A stretch of 64,000 nucleotides of DNA from Flavobacteriales bacterium UBA2104 (lineage in GTDB: Bacteria; Bacteroidota; Bacteroidia; Flavobacteriales_D; Crocinitomicaceae). Shown here piece by piece: positions 1 through 8,400 of the stretch. How positions within the stretch are numbered: position 1 is the first letter of the stretch; every line of letters begins with the position of its first letter. The stretch spans positions 1-64,000 of the forward strand of contig DCYS01000009.1 in assembly GCA_002331485.1 (NCBI GenBank). Direction: 5' to 3'. The position numbers were made by a program, and so were the translations under genes. The notes under the pieces are model-generated. The model was not told the origin of the DNA and did no database searches. It worked only from the letters and a program-made list of their open reading frames with translations.

Positions 1-46
1 TATTGGTATTTTTACTATATTCCATGCCGAACTAAAATCTAAATTT

Positions 47-967
47 ATGAAACAGAAAAAAATGATAACGGCAGCAATGATACTGGGAGCTGCGATAATA
101 TTAACTGCTTGTGGTAGCGCTGACTGTAGCTGTGAAGAGGTAGTTTATAAGAAAAAGAAGTGGTATCAAACAGGCTTACACAAAGATGGTGATAGAGTTA
201 AAGCAGGTGAGTTGTTCACCGGCACATGCGAAACGCTTAATCAAAATGATGAAGTCATTGAGCGTGGCGAGTTTGAGAATGGTTTCGCTATTACCAGACA
301 GAAGTGGGCTGAAGTTGATGAAGAACTTGTCCAAACTTTAGATATGGAGTACAATAAGAATCGAAGTTACAACGGTTTCAGAATGAAAATCCAATCTAAT
401 AAAGGCTTCGTATATCCGATTGAATATTGGAGCTATAATAACGGACAAGATGCTGGTCATTATTCAATGGATAACGGTTATGGAAAAACAGTAGTTATGG
501 GTGATTTAGGTGATGGAACGTTTGAGAGTGATTGCATGATGGAAGGCTATGATATCCACAAGTTTGAGCTGCTCAATTTCTTAAATTGTCTTAAGCAGGA
601 AAACCTACCGAAGTTCTTTGTTATCGACAGAGAAAATGTGCAGGAAGAGTTTGATAAGTTTAATAAAGAACAAAAAGCTTCAGAACAGCAGAATAATACT
701 TCAAAGCAGATTGAAGAGCACGAAGTTGAAGAAAATGAGACTGTTCAAGAAAAAGAAGAAGTCGAGGAAGAATATGTTGAATACTATACAGTAAAAGACC
801 CAGATGGATACTCAAATTTACGCAAAACACCTGGAGGCGAAATACTGATGAGAGTTAACGAAGGAGAGCTATTTGAAGTGCTTGATGAAGAAGATAAACA
901 TAAAAAAGTCAAGCTATCTGATGGAACAGTTGGATATATACACGTTTCAAGAGTAGTGAAGAATTAA
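47..967 (+). CDS. SH3-domain lipoprotein
   Basis: A 306-residue protein with a lipoprotein signal peptide ending in the lipobox LTAC (Cys22), so it is probably anchored in the inner or outer membrane facing the periplasm. A middle region of unknown fold (about 35-205) is followed by a Glu/Lys-rich, probably disordered linker (about 210-245). The last 60 residues look like a bacterial SH3 domain, with SNLRKTPGGE and GYIHVSRV as the typical landmarks. Bacterial SH3 domains often bind cell-wall peptides, but no catalytic domain is visible here, so the role is unknown. The ATG at 47 is chosen because it gives the complete signal peptide. A terminator follows directly. The SH3 and lipoprotein assignments are read from sequence; function is not. 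Confidence 0.8.
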   Translation: MKQKKMITAAMILGAAIILTACGSADCSCEEVVYKKKKWYQTGLHKDGDRVKAGELFTGTCETLNQNDEVIERGEFENGFAITRQKWAEVDEELVQTLDMEYNKNRSYNGFRMKIQSNKGFVYPIEYWSYNNGQDAGHYSMDNGYGKTVVMGDLGDGTFESDCMMEGYDIHKFELLNFLNCLKQENLPKFFVIDRENVQEEFDKFNKEQKASEQQNNTSKQIEEHEVEENETVQEKEEVEEEYVEYYTVKDPDGYSNLRKTPGGEILMRVNEGELFEVLDEEDKHKKVKLSDGTVGYIHVSRVVKN

Positions 968-996
968 TAATTGATAACTTTTCATCTAAAGTTTGG

Positions 997-1027
997 GGGT
1001 GTGGATTAATTTCCGCACCCTTTTTTT
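997..1027 (+). terminator. Rho-independent terminator
   Basis: Nine-bp stem (997-1005 with 1012-1020, one G-T wobble), six-base loop, then seven T at 1021-1027. It lies 30 bases after the SH3 lipoprotein stop. The T-run is directly followed by the ATG of the next ORF, which is unusual. Confidence 0.85.
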
Positions 1028-1306
1028 ATGAGCAAAATATTCTTTTTATATGCACGCTATAGCCATAGCTTGATAGCAAAGTTTATCGAACTTCTTGGAA
1101 AAATATACAGTCTAGACGATGAAAGTATGAGTGACCGAGAGGCTCGAATTAGACTAAAAGCAATCCTAAAAAACTTTGAAAGAAAGTCTAGCAATTTACA
1201 CGACGAGATGATAACATATCACTTCTTAGACTCGCAGCTTCATTTGAATAAAAATGAACAGGAATTTACTCATCTAAACATGAAATTTAAATATATAATT
1301 AACTAA
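1028..1306 (+). CDS. Small protein of unknown function
   Basis: A 92-residue, charged, mostly helical-looking protein without signal peptide or recognisable motif. Its first ATG sits on the last base of the terminator T-run, so translation from that codon would require read-through transcription from upstream; an internal ATG at 1127 (codon 34) is possible if a promoter lies inside the ORF. It overlaps the next gene by one base (TAATG), which suggests translational coupling and a two-gene unit. I do not recognise the family. The coupled arrangement is the best argument that it is real. Confidence 0.55.
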   Translation: MSKIFFLYARYSHSLIAKFIELLGKIYSLDDESMSDREARIRLKAILKNFERKSSNLHDEMITYHFLDSQLHLNKNEQEFTHLNMKFKYIIN

Positions 1307-1965
1307 TGAGTGACTATAACGAGAGGCGTATATGGCTGGTTAAAATGCAAAGTAGATTAACTGCAACTAATGCGTTTATGATTGATAAATCCTTTATTCC
1401 AAAAGTCAAAGAACTAATTGCTGAGAGTGCTGGCTACATAGAGCGAAATGACATAGGTCGAAATAGATATTTACTGATTTTTTCAGATGCAAAAACGCTT
1501 GATTGTTGCTTAAATGTGTTGAAATTCGTATCGAAATACTACGATGTGACTGAGGATATAGTCGAAGGTGATTACAACAAAGTTGTTAAACGATTTGATG
1601 TAGAGAAATTCTATCGTATCTATGAAGTCAATTATTTGAACAAGCTCATTACTGATGCGATGCTGAGTCGTGGATTTATTCTCTATTCACCCGATTGTAA
1701 AAAACTAGACCTACATCTCTATTTTGAACCAAACCCTTTAAAACTAGAAGTTGAAAGAAATGGCTTAACGGCTATAAAAGTCAGAGTTAAGATGTACCAT
1801 CGAAGCAAAGATGTTTTCATTCCTTACGGCTATAAAGCAGTACTTACACATGAAGGAGTAGTAGAGAGACACAGCTTTAGCTATGAATATACCTACATTT
1901 TAAAATTGATAAGAAAATTACTTCAAGAAAGTGGTGTAACAGACTATTTGAAAGAATCAAGATAG
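1306..1965 (+). CDS. Protein of unknown function, cytoplasmic
   Basis: A 219-residue protein with no signal peptide, membrane segment or recognised domain. The N-terminal half has alternating hydrophobic strands and helices; the C-terminal part is rich in Lys, Arg and Tyr. Its start codon overlaps the stop of the 92-residue protein, so the two are probably co-expressed. Codon use and AT content resemble the neighbours. It ends 13 bases before a long palindrome and faces a convergent nuclease-like gene, in an accessory stretch that also has an abortive infection gene. A role in defence is possible from context only. Confidence 0.7.
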   Translation: MSDYNERRIWLVKMQSRLTATNAFMIDKSFIPKVKELIAESAGYIERNDIGRNRYLLIFSDAKTLDCCLNVLKFVSKYYDVTEDIVEGDYNKVVKRFDVEKFYRIYEVNYLNKLITDAMLSRGFILYSPDCKKLDLHLYFEPNPLKLEVERNGLTAIKVRVKMYHRSKDVFIPYGYKAVLTHEGVVERHSFSYEYTYILKLIRKLLQESGVTDYLKESR

Positions 1966-1978
1966 ATTAAAAGTTTAA

Positions 1979-2008
1979 GGATCATGAACGCATGTGCGTT
2001 CATGATCC
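1979..2008. repeat. 30-base near-perfect palindrome between convergent genes
   Basis: Two 14-base arms (1979-1992 and 1995-2008) are exact reverse complements around a two-base centre. The arms begin GGATCATGAA. No T-run follows on either strand, so it is not a classical terminator, although a hairpin between convergent genes can still stop transcription. It could equally be a protein-binding or recombination site. A weaker AAAAGTG/CACTTTT pair follows at about 2019-2056. Confidence 0.75.
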
Positions 2009-2157
2009 GCCCGTGTCCAAAAGTGAAACATAATTTGATGGCGCTTTGTCACTTTTTTAGTATAACGCAATCCCGAGCTTTTTATGAGGTTTTCTTTGCA
2101 AGAAATGAACTGGACTACTACTTTACTCAAATCCTCTTCTAAAATTAACCCCAGGCA

Positions 2158-2631
2158 TCAACCTAGCGTTTTAAGTAAATAACTTCCCAAATCATTCGCC
2201 TCGATTCGAAAATCAGCCCACTTATCTTTATCCGAAAATGGATTAGCGCCAAATCGCAAGTGGTTCTGTCTACCTGATATTTGGCTTACTTTAATGTTTT
2301 TGAATAACTCGCAAGAAGGAACTATCCATGTACATTGAATATCTCTTGCTTTTTGATTATAAAGTAGAAATATATAGTAAAGCAGTGGATGATTCTTACA
2401 GGTATTAACGCCAATATTGTGTGCATACCTACCGTTCTTTTCAAGTCCTAATCTGGTCTTTACTTGAATGAAAAGTGGATTAACCTCACCTTTTCGATTA
2501 ACAATTAAATCTAGTCCATCATCATCTGCATTTGGTGTATAGCATGTCAATGCTCCATTACTGCCGAACGTGATTAATTCGACTAAGAGGTTTTCAATGA
2601 TTGTACCTTTTTGCTTATTGGTGATGAACAT
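2158..2631 (-). CDS. PD-(D/E)XK nuclease-like protein
   Basis: A 157-residue soluble protein. The arrangement Glu13 in the first helix, Asp41 in DDDGLDLIV and Gln56-Val-Lys58 in FIQVKTR is the pattern of restriction-endonuclease-fold proteins (Glu...Asp...(Gln/Glu)-x-Lys), close to DUF4365 or group I intron-type endonucleases. Such proteins cut DNA or are inactive relatives. Here the metal-binding residues are all present, so activity is plausible. It stands alone, convergent with the unknown gene pair to its left, and lies about 100 bases downstream of the abortive infection gene on the same strand. Possible role in phage defence; the family call is by motif only. Confidence 0.65.
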   Translation of the reverse strand: MFITNKQKGTIIENLLVELITFGSNGALTCYTPNADDDGLDLIVNRKGEVNPLFIQVKTRLGLEKNGRYAHNIGVNTCKNHPLLYYIFLLYNQKARDIQCTWIVPSCELFKNIKVSQISGRQNHLRFGANPFSDKDKWADFRIEANDLGSYLLKTLG

Positions 2632-2735
2632 GAAGGTATTATACGGAATAAAAATTAATTCGCTATAATTGAGTCGTAATCTTTGAGTATAGCTCGGAAA
2701 AACAACGTCACTGTATTACCTTAATTTACAACAAT

Positions 2736-3980
2736 TCAAGAATCAAGCGATGATAGAACCGGCTGATATATATCTTTCATCGGAAGCTGTGTTTTTTTTA
2801 ATTCTAACTTTTGTTTATACGTTCTATCAATACCATTGAATTGGTATTTTGTAGTTACAACGAATTCAGTGTCTCTTGATTTAAATTCCCCTTCTTTAGT
2901 CTTTTTTATTTCATTCACGTAGTCAGAGAGGTTGATTTTCTCTAATTCTACTAAGGTGAATTGCATTCTAAATGTCTTACTTGAAGAAACATGAAAAACA
3001 CTTAAATCTATATCCATCGGGTATTGAGGTAGCTCATTATAATAAAGAATCTGAGGTGGGGAGTTAAAGAAATCATTTGTTGAATCGTAGGAAACAGTTT
3101 TCATAAGTTGCACTGTAATTGCTGGTCGTATATCATCAATATCAATATACCAATCTGAATTTCTGTACGTTTTCACAAATAAGTCTATCGTTTCTGTTTT
3201 TACTCCTTCCTTAATTTTTTCAATGTTAAAATGTAAGTATGCCCCAAAGAACAGCTTTTCATCTAAAGACATATTATGCAAGACTGTTTTGTAATAAAAC
3301 TCCTTATCTTCAAAATGTCTATGTATATATGATAAGATGTAGACAATACTTTCAAACAAAGATTTATATTCTATAAACTCTTTTAACTGAAATATTGGGT
3401 GGCTTCGTGGGGCGTGAGCATTGTGAAACTCTTTATCTTTTATATATCGTTTGTAAGCCTCAAAATTATAAGCCTTTCGCTTCCAAATTTCACCTAATGC
3501 TGCATAACCAAATAACCTTTCATTAGGAGTGCTCCTGCTGTGCTCTTTATTAAAACTAATACTGTTTACTAAATTACGGTGATTTTCTAATAAATTAAAA
3601 AAGGTGTTTTCTCTTTGTTGAGTTTTAAAATTATCTGATTGCTTTTGGAACACATCCCTTGTTTCTTTTAGTTCACGCCTTTGTAGTCTAAACTCCTTCC
3701 TTTGAAGGGTTAAAGCGGAGTAAAAAAGTATTACCCCTGCTAAGGCCCAAATCGAACCCACGACGCCACCAACAAAGTCACCGAATTGCCCGACTTTATC
3801 AGATTGTATTTCTTCGGATATTGATAAATGAGATTTCCAAATGAACAAGATAACACCTAGAATTATGAATAGAATACCAGAAAAGATAATAATAACACTG
3901 GTGTACTTTGAAAATAGTATTCTACGTAGATGAACTACAAGTCTTAGTAATCTTCGATGACGTTTGTTTAGTTGTGTCAT
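2736..3980 (-). CDS. Putative phage abortive infection protein (AbiC-like)
   Basis: A 414-residue membrane-anchored protein. It has a basic N-terminus, two transmembrane helices (about 28-48 and 69-90), a charged coiled-coil stretch (about 92-122), and then the block ENTFFNLLENH (124-134), which is typical of the putAbiC family (Pfam PF16872). A second family-like segment is YKTVLHNMSLDEKLFFGAYLHFN in the middle; it resembles the conserved helix of AbiC proteins. Members are linked to abortive phage infection, in which the infected cell stops growing. The mechanism is not known. Neighbours on the same strand are a small membrane protein upstream and a nuclease-like gene downstream, so this looks like a small defence patch. 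Family assignment is good; defence activity is inferred. Confidence 0.75.
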   Translation of the reverse strand: MTQLNKRHRRLLRLVVHLRRILFSKYTSVIIIFSGILFIILGVILFIWKSHLSISEEIQSDKVGQFGDFVGGVVGSIWALAGVILFYSALTLQRKEFRLQRRELKETRDVFQKQSDNFKTQQRENTFFNLLENHRNLVNSISFNKEHSRSTPNERLFGYAALGEIWKRKAYNFEAYKRYIKDKEFHNAHAPRSHPIFQLKEFIEYKSLFESIVYILSYIHRHFEDKEFYYKTVLHNMSLDEKLFFGAYLHFNIEKIKEGVKTETIDLFVKTYRNSDWYIDIDDIRPAITVQLMKTVSYDSTNDFFNSPPQILYYNELPQYPMDIDLSVFHVSSSKTFRMQFTLVELEKINLSDYVNEIKKTKEGEFKSRDTEFVVTTKYQFNGIDRTYKQKLELKKTQLPMKDIYQPVLSSLDS

Positions 3981-4040
3981 ATTAATCCTAAAGATAATAG
4001 TCTAAGACCGTTTTACTGAGAATAATTGAGTAATAATATG

Positions 4041-4502
4041 TTATAAATCGCATAGAGCAGAGTCAAACACAATTAATCCCCTCCATATTATAAACATGAC
4101 AATTCCAGCTATAAATAACATTAAAGTAGCTTTTAGAGCCATTGAGCTATTATGAGCATCTTCTTCTATTTTTTTCCTTTTCTTGAGAATAAGAGACTTC
4201 CTCATACTTTCACTGATTTCACTTTTATTAAAGTGACCTTTTTTTAAGTCCATGACGTCCATATTTCTCTCCATTGTCCGAAATTGAATAATTATCCATC
4301 GAAAAGAAGTAATTGTTGAAACGAGCCATAGTAGCAATGCTAAACAAAGAAAAGCATCACATCCTAGACTTGGTTCAAAATCATAAGTTTTAGAAAGTGT
4401 GAAACCGATGGCTGCAACATTCAAGCCTGCTATATAGTAGATAAACTTATCTTGTCTACCTTTTAGCACCTTCATCATTTCAAAACGCATGTCTTTTTCC
4501 AT
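4041..4502 (-). CDS. Small membrane protein of unknown function
   Basis: I place the start at the ATG at 4502 (153 residues). A longer reading from 4580 would overlap most of the Pmp3 gene and add an unlikely basic extension, while 4502 lies four bases after the Pmp3 stop codon. The protein has hydrophobic segments at about 22-35, 46-68 and near the C-terminus (about 125-145), separated by a charged cytoplasmic-looking loop rich in Lys. This resembles small SLATT- or DUF-type membrane proteins found next to defence genes, but no specific family is recognised. It probably forms an operon with the Pmp3 gene upstream and lies 60 bases before the AbiC-like gene. Confidence 0.65.
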   Translation of the reverse strand: MEKDMRFEMMKVLKGRQDKFIYYIAGLNVAAIGFTLSKTYDFEPSLGCDAFLCLALLLWLVSTITSFRWIIIQFRTMERNMDVMDLKKGHFNKSEISESMRKSLILKKRKKIEEDAHNSSMALKATLMLFIAGIVMFIIWRGLIVFDSALCDL

Positions 4503-4506
4503 CTTA

Positions 4507-4722
4507 TTAATTATTATTCGACTTTTTAGCCTCAGCCTGTGCCTGAATAATCCTGTCCACCCGTTTATCTGCTTTGGCATTATTTAATGCTATCACCGCC
4601 CATATAGCTGCTGGAAGCCATCCTATCAGCGTAATCTGGAGTAGTATACATAATATGCCAGCAAGTATCTTCCCTCTTAACAAAAAGGACAACCAAGGTA
4701 GTAGTATAGAAACAAGTATCAT
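4507..4722 (-). CDS. YqaE/Pmp3 family membrane protein
   Basis: A 71-residue protein with two transmembrane helices. The second one contains LLQITLIGWLPAAIWAV, close to the Pmp3/YqaE signature in which a hydrophobic helix with Trp, Leu and Pro precedes Ala-Ile-Trp-Ala. The tail is charged and rich in Lys and Ala. Pmp3 proteins are small stress-linked membrane proteins thought to affect membrane potential. The gene is followed after four bases by another small membrane protein on the same strand. Confidence 0.75.
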   Translation of the reverse strand: MILVSILLPWLSFLLRGKILAGILCILLQITLIGWLPAAIWAVIALNNAKADKRVDRIIQAQAEAKKSNNN

Positions 4723-4830
4723 TTTAGTGGTTTTAGTTTTTCATTAATCCATCCCTACCCCCTATGACATTCCGAAACACAATTCACACAATCATCAGCA
4801 TTATAGCCTTTCGCTCTTGCAGATGTTACA

Positions 4831-4853
4831 GCTCCCGATAGCTATCGTGGAGC
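4831..4853. repeat. Interrupted palindrome, Bacteroidota REP-like
   Basis: Adjacent arms 4831-4841 and 4842-4853 pair except for one extra base; the core is CGATAGCTATCG. The same core is a common intergenic palindrome in marine Bacteroidota. It lies in the gene-free stretch 4723-4981. The small ORF across it looks spurious. Confidence 0.55.
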
Positions 4854-4870
4854 ACAATTTGAAAATGCTC

Positions 4871-4886
4871 CCTGTCTGCCGACAGG
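4871..4886. repeat. Short palindrome beside the REP-like element
   Basis: Perfect six-base arms CCTGTC and GACAGG around TGCC. Together with the palindrome at 4831 it makes the stretch between the Pmp3 gene and the Rhs operon a two-hairpin region with higher GC than its surroundings. It may be a degenerate repeat or the end region of the Rhs transcript. Confidence 0.45.
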
Positions 4887-4981
4887 CACGGCAAGCTCCT
4901 CAAAGTTTGTCAAAGAATGATCGTGCTGACAAGTGTCTTTATGCACTTCATTGTGACCATATGGGTTGGAGTAGGTGTTTT

Positions 4982-5401
4982 TTATTGATTCTCCTTTATT
5001 ACTCGTTTGAGCATGTCATCATTTTTATATAGACTCATTAACCATAGACCAAAATTAACATCTGACTCACTGTCATCGTCATTCGGGAAATATATGTATG
5101 GTTTGTATTTAAATTTTGATTTATTGTTAATAATTAACTCCCAAATATTGTTTTCTTTTTCTTTCAAAGATAAATTTACGTGGTCTTTAATAAATGGATA
5201 CTTTTCATCTTTAAAAATCAAATACGGTAATTCTTTAATAACAACAAATATTAATATCTCTCCATCAATACTTTTTGAATAAAAACCGCTTGTTTTGTAT
5301 TCACTCCAATCAGAGGAATCAAAATAAATTTCTTTTTTGTTATTCTTTGATATATCAATAATAGCATCGCACTTCCTAAACTTAACAACAATCATAACCA
5401 T
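4982..5401 (-). CDS. Candidate immunity protein of the Rhs toxin
   Basis: A 139-residue cytoplasmic protein without signal peptide; alternating beta-type segments with many Lys, Asp and Asn, and a helical C-terminus. I do not recognise the family. It begins six bases after the stop of the 2936-residue Rhs protein, and it is clearly more AT-rich than the Rhs gene. A small, AT-rich, unrelated gene directly behind a variable toxin end is the standard place for an immunity gene. A second ATG at 5395 is also possible. Immunity is inferred from position only; a small regulator or unrelated gene cannot be excluded. Confidence 0.6.
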   Translation of the reverse strand: MVMIVVKFRKCDAIIDISKNNKKEIYFDSSDWSEYKTSGFYSKSIDGEILIFVVIKELPYLIFKDEKYPFIKDHVNLSLKEKENNIWELIINNKSKFKYKPYIYFPNDDDSESDVNFGLWLMSLYKNDDMLKRVIKENQ

Positions 5402-5407
5402 AACACT

Positions 5408-8400
5408 TTAAGGCATCATATCATATTTTTTTAAAATCGGAGCAGCTTCATCACCAAGTGCCTCATATAACGCTTTACCTAATTCTTTTTGATTACCAAG
5501 TGGCTTTCCTGCAGACTGTATAATTTGCGAATCTGTTTTTCCTGATTTTTTAAGAGCATCATAGCTCTTAGTACCAAACTTGTTTAATCCTCTGCCTTCG
5601 TTAAATTTGAATATGAGCTGTCTTAGGTCCTCTGGTGTAGATTCTAAAAATTTAACTTTTAAAGCGTTTCGCCCCTTATTCGCATATTTAGCAGCTTGAG
5701 CCAAAGTTGCAGAACCACTTTTAACTAATCCTTCGGCTGTTTTTTGAATGGCTTTGGCTCCTTGCATATAAACTCCTCTAAGGTTGTTCAGAATTAATCG
5801 AGAATAAGCGCCAGTACCAATTAAAGTAAGTGCGTAGTCCTCGAGTGCTGAACCTTGTACATGGACAGAACCAGCAATCATTTCATAGTGAAACCTAATC
5901 ACATCTTCCCCTAACATAAATGAAACTTCATATCCAATATTATAAGTATGGTCTGTTGTTCCATACTTAGTATTTAAATTAACAGTTTTAAAGTGCACAT
6001 TTGTATTCTCATCTATTAAACCTGTGCTTATCAACCCTTGAACAACTGCCTTGAACTGTCCCGTTAAGTCCTCAAAGTCCACAACTTGAACTTTGGCTTC
6101 GAAACAGTTTCCATTGTCATCACAAATTGAATTATTGACTAGTGCTTTCTCTAAACCTTCTAATTCTACTGCATTAATTACAACATTCTCACTAAACGCA
6201 TAAGGTGAATTATGTGGATATTTGGGAGCCAACGGGTCAACAGCAAAAAAGCGTCCTACCCTTGGGTCGTGCATTCGATATTTGTAATTAATACTATTTC
6301 CTTCCCCCTTCACCTCGTCATCCTTCTCTTGACCTTGGAAGCCGTAACGGTATTTGTCTGTACTTCCATGACGGTTTGTCATTTGCATTCCGTAAGGATA
6401 GTAATCAGAATAGCTTATAACATCAGCAACGTAATATTCGATTTCTATTTGAGACCCATCTGGTTCTGGAAGTTTTCTGTCCGTAATGACCTCTAACACA
6501 TTGTTTAAATGATTGGAAAGTTCAAAATATTTTTCACCTCTTGAATCCGAGAATTCATCATTTGAAACAGGGCTTTCGTAAATCGTAGTTGCAGTAGAAG
6601 CAGGATCTTCATCAGTTATGTCTCCATAGTAACCAGCATAGACTCTTTCGGCAACTGATTCTCCGACATTTATCTGCCCAACTCGTGAGCTTCCATAAAT
6701 GTTGAGTTCATTAATTGAGTACATTTCTGCAACGTCTGATCCACGGATATCAAAAATCATATCATAAGTGGCCAACACATTACCTTGTGCATCACGCATA
6801 TAAATTGTTCTTTTCCACTGGTTAGGATATGCGTAACCTGATCCAGTTCTTGTTTTTTCTTCTTTCGCAACTCTGTTGCCCAATGGATCATAAGTGAAGT
6901 ATAAATCTGAGGCACCAGAAGCACTTGTTCTTTCAATGGACTTCACTTTACCTGCTGTTGTCCAGCTAATAAGGTCTATTTCTTCACTGTTGTCTTGAGT
7001 TAATTGACCTATCGCATTATAAGCATAATTTCCGGTGGATTGACTTGCAAGATCTGCTCCTGAACTACCCGAACCATCTGCAACATATCCAAGCTTGTTA
7101 TCATTTGAAGGATTAATATAATTGTATTGTAGATCATCTATCAAGCCACCGTTTGTATAACGTTGCAGTGTAGTTAGGTTACCATTGGCATCAAAATCAT
7201 AGTTTGAACGCCATACACCGTTAAAGCTGGTATAGAAAGTGTAATTTGAACCAGTGTTACTTGCACTCACATAAGATTCCATTGATTTTATGCGCTGTAA
7301 TTGATCGTAGGTATAATAATTTGCAATTAGTTCTAAATTATTTTCATTATCATCCATTAATGCCGTGGCCATTTGAGCAATGTTACCATTGTAAAGACCA
7401 TTAGTTCCAACAGGTCTAGCGGTATTTAAATCCGCCATTGGATTAGGAGTCCATGTATTATTTTTTATTTGCTCATAATCCACCTCTGTTGAATTATCAT
7501 TGTAATACGTAAGGGCAAAACCATAGGCATCTTTTCCGGTCATAGCGTTGTAGTTGTTTCCTCCAGGAGCGAGTGACTCAGAAGCTCCGTCTTTACCCAT
7601 ATCGAGTACTTCATCAAGTTTCGCGGCATTTACTACCTTCTGCCATCCTTGAATGGTATAGGCAAAATCTGTTCCTTGTACTTTTTCATTTGATAACTCC
7701 ACTCTTGCAAGCGGTCCGTGATCGTAATAGATGTAATGAGCATCAGTGTTAAAATAGAATCCATCTTGTGAGGTTTCCACATCAACAATTCGGTTGTCCG
7801 CATCGTAGAAATAACGATGAATCATAAGATCTTTTTCTGAAGGTGTTTTGTACTCAACTTCAAGCACGTTCCCACTGATTAGATCATATTGATATTCTGT
7901 TGTAGCAGAAAGGCCACTTTCATCTATCTCTACATTCGTACGATAGTCCTGCTGCATCCAATTTACATTACCATGTACATCGTATTCATAGTGATAAGCA
8001 CTTCGATAAATATTGTTGTCACTATCCAGCGTTTCTTGTTGAATCACTGTTCCTATGCGATTTCTAAAGACCAGTGGATTAGCAGCAGTTAGTTCAATAT
8101 TCTCATCATAGATTGTTTTCGTTACTTCATAACGAGTAGATGACCAGTTATCAGGATAGTTATTTGCATCCACATCGACCTGCAGCTCACCATTACTTAC
8201 ATCAGATGAGCTACCTTCTAGTGCACCTACTTCTACAACTCTACCAAGCTCATCATGTTTGGTGTAGCTGAAGTCGTCATCGCCAGCTTGTTTAGCATTT
8301 TGAGAAGCGACTAATCTTCCTAATGCATCGTACCAAAAATAGCTTTCACCACCATCTGGTGTTTCTTGCCAGACGAGCTGATTCAGCGCATTGTAGGCAT

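Noticed and set aside
2019..2056. AAAAGTG and CACTTTT pair looking like an insertion-sequence end
   Set aside because: Seven-base arms with a long loop are weak, and no transposase or target duplication is near.
4817..5032. Small plus-strand ORF of 71 residues
   Set aside because: It crosses two palindromes, overlaps the immunity-gene end and has no coding-like composition or start context.
6212..6496. Plus-strand ORFs inside the Rhs gene
   Set aside because: They are antisense shadows of the long Rhs reading frame with no motif of their own.
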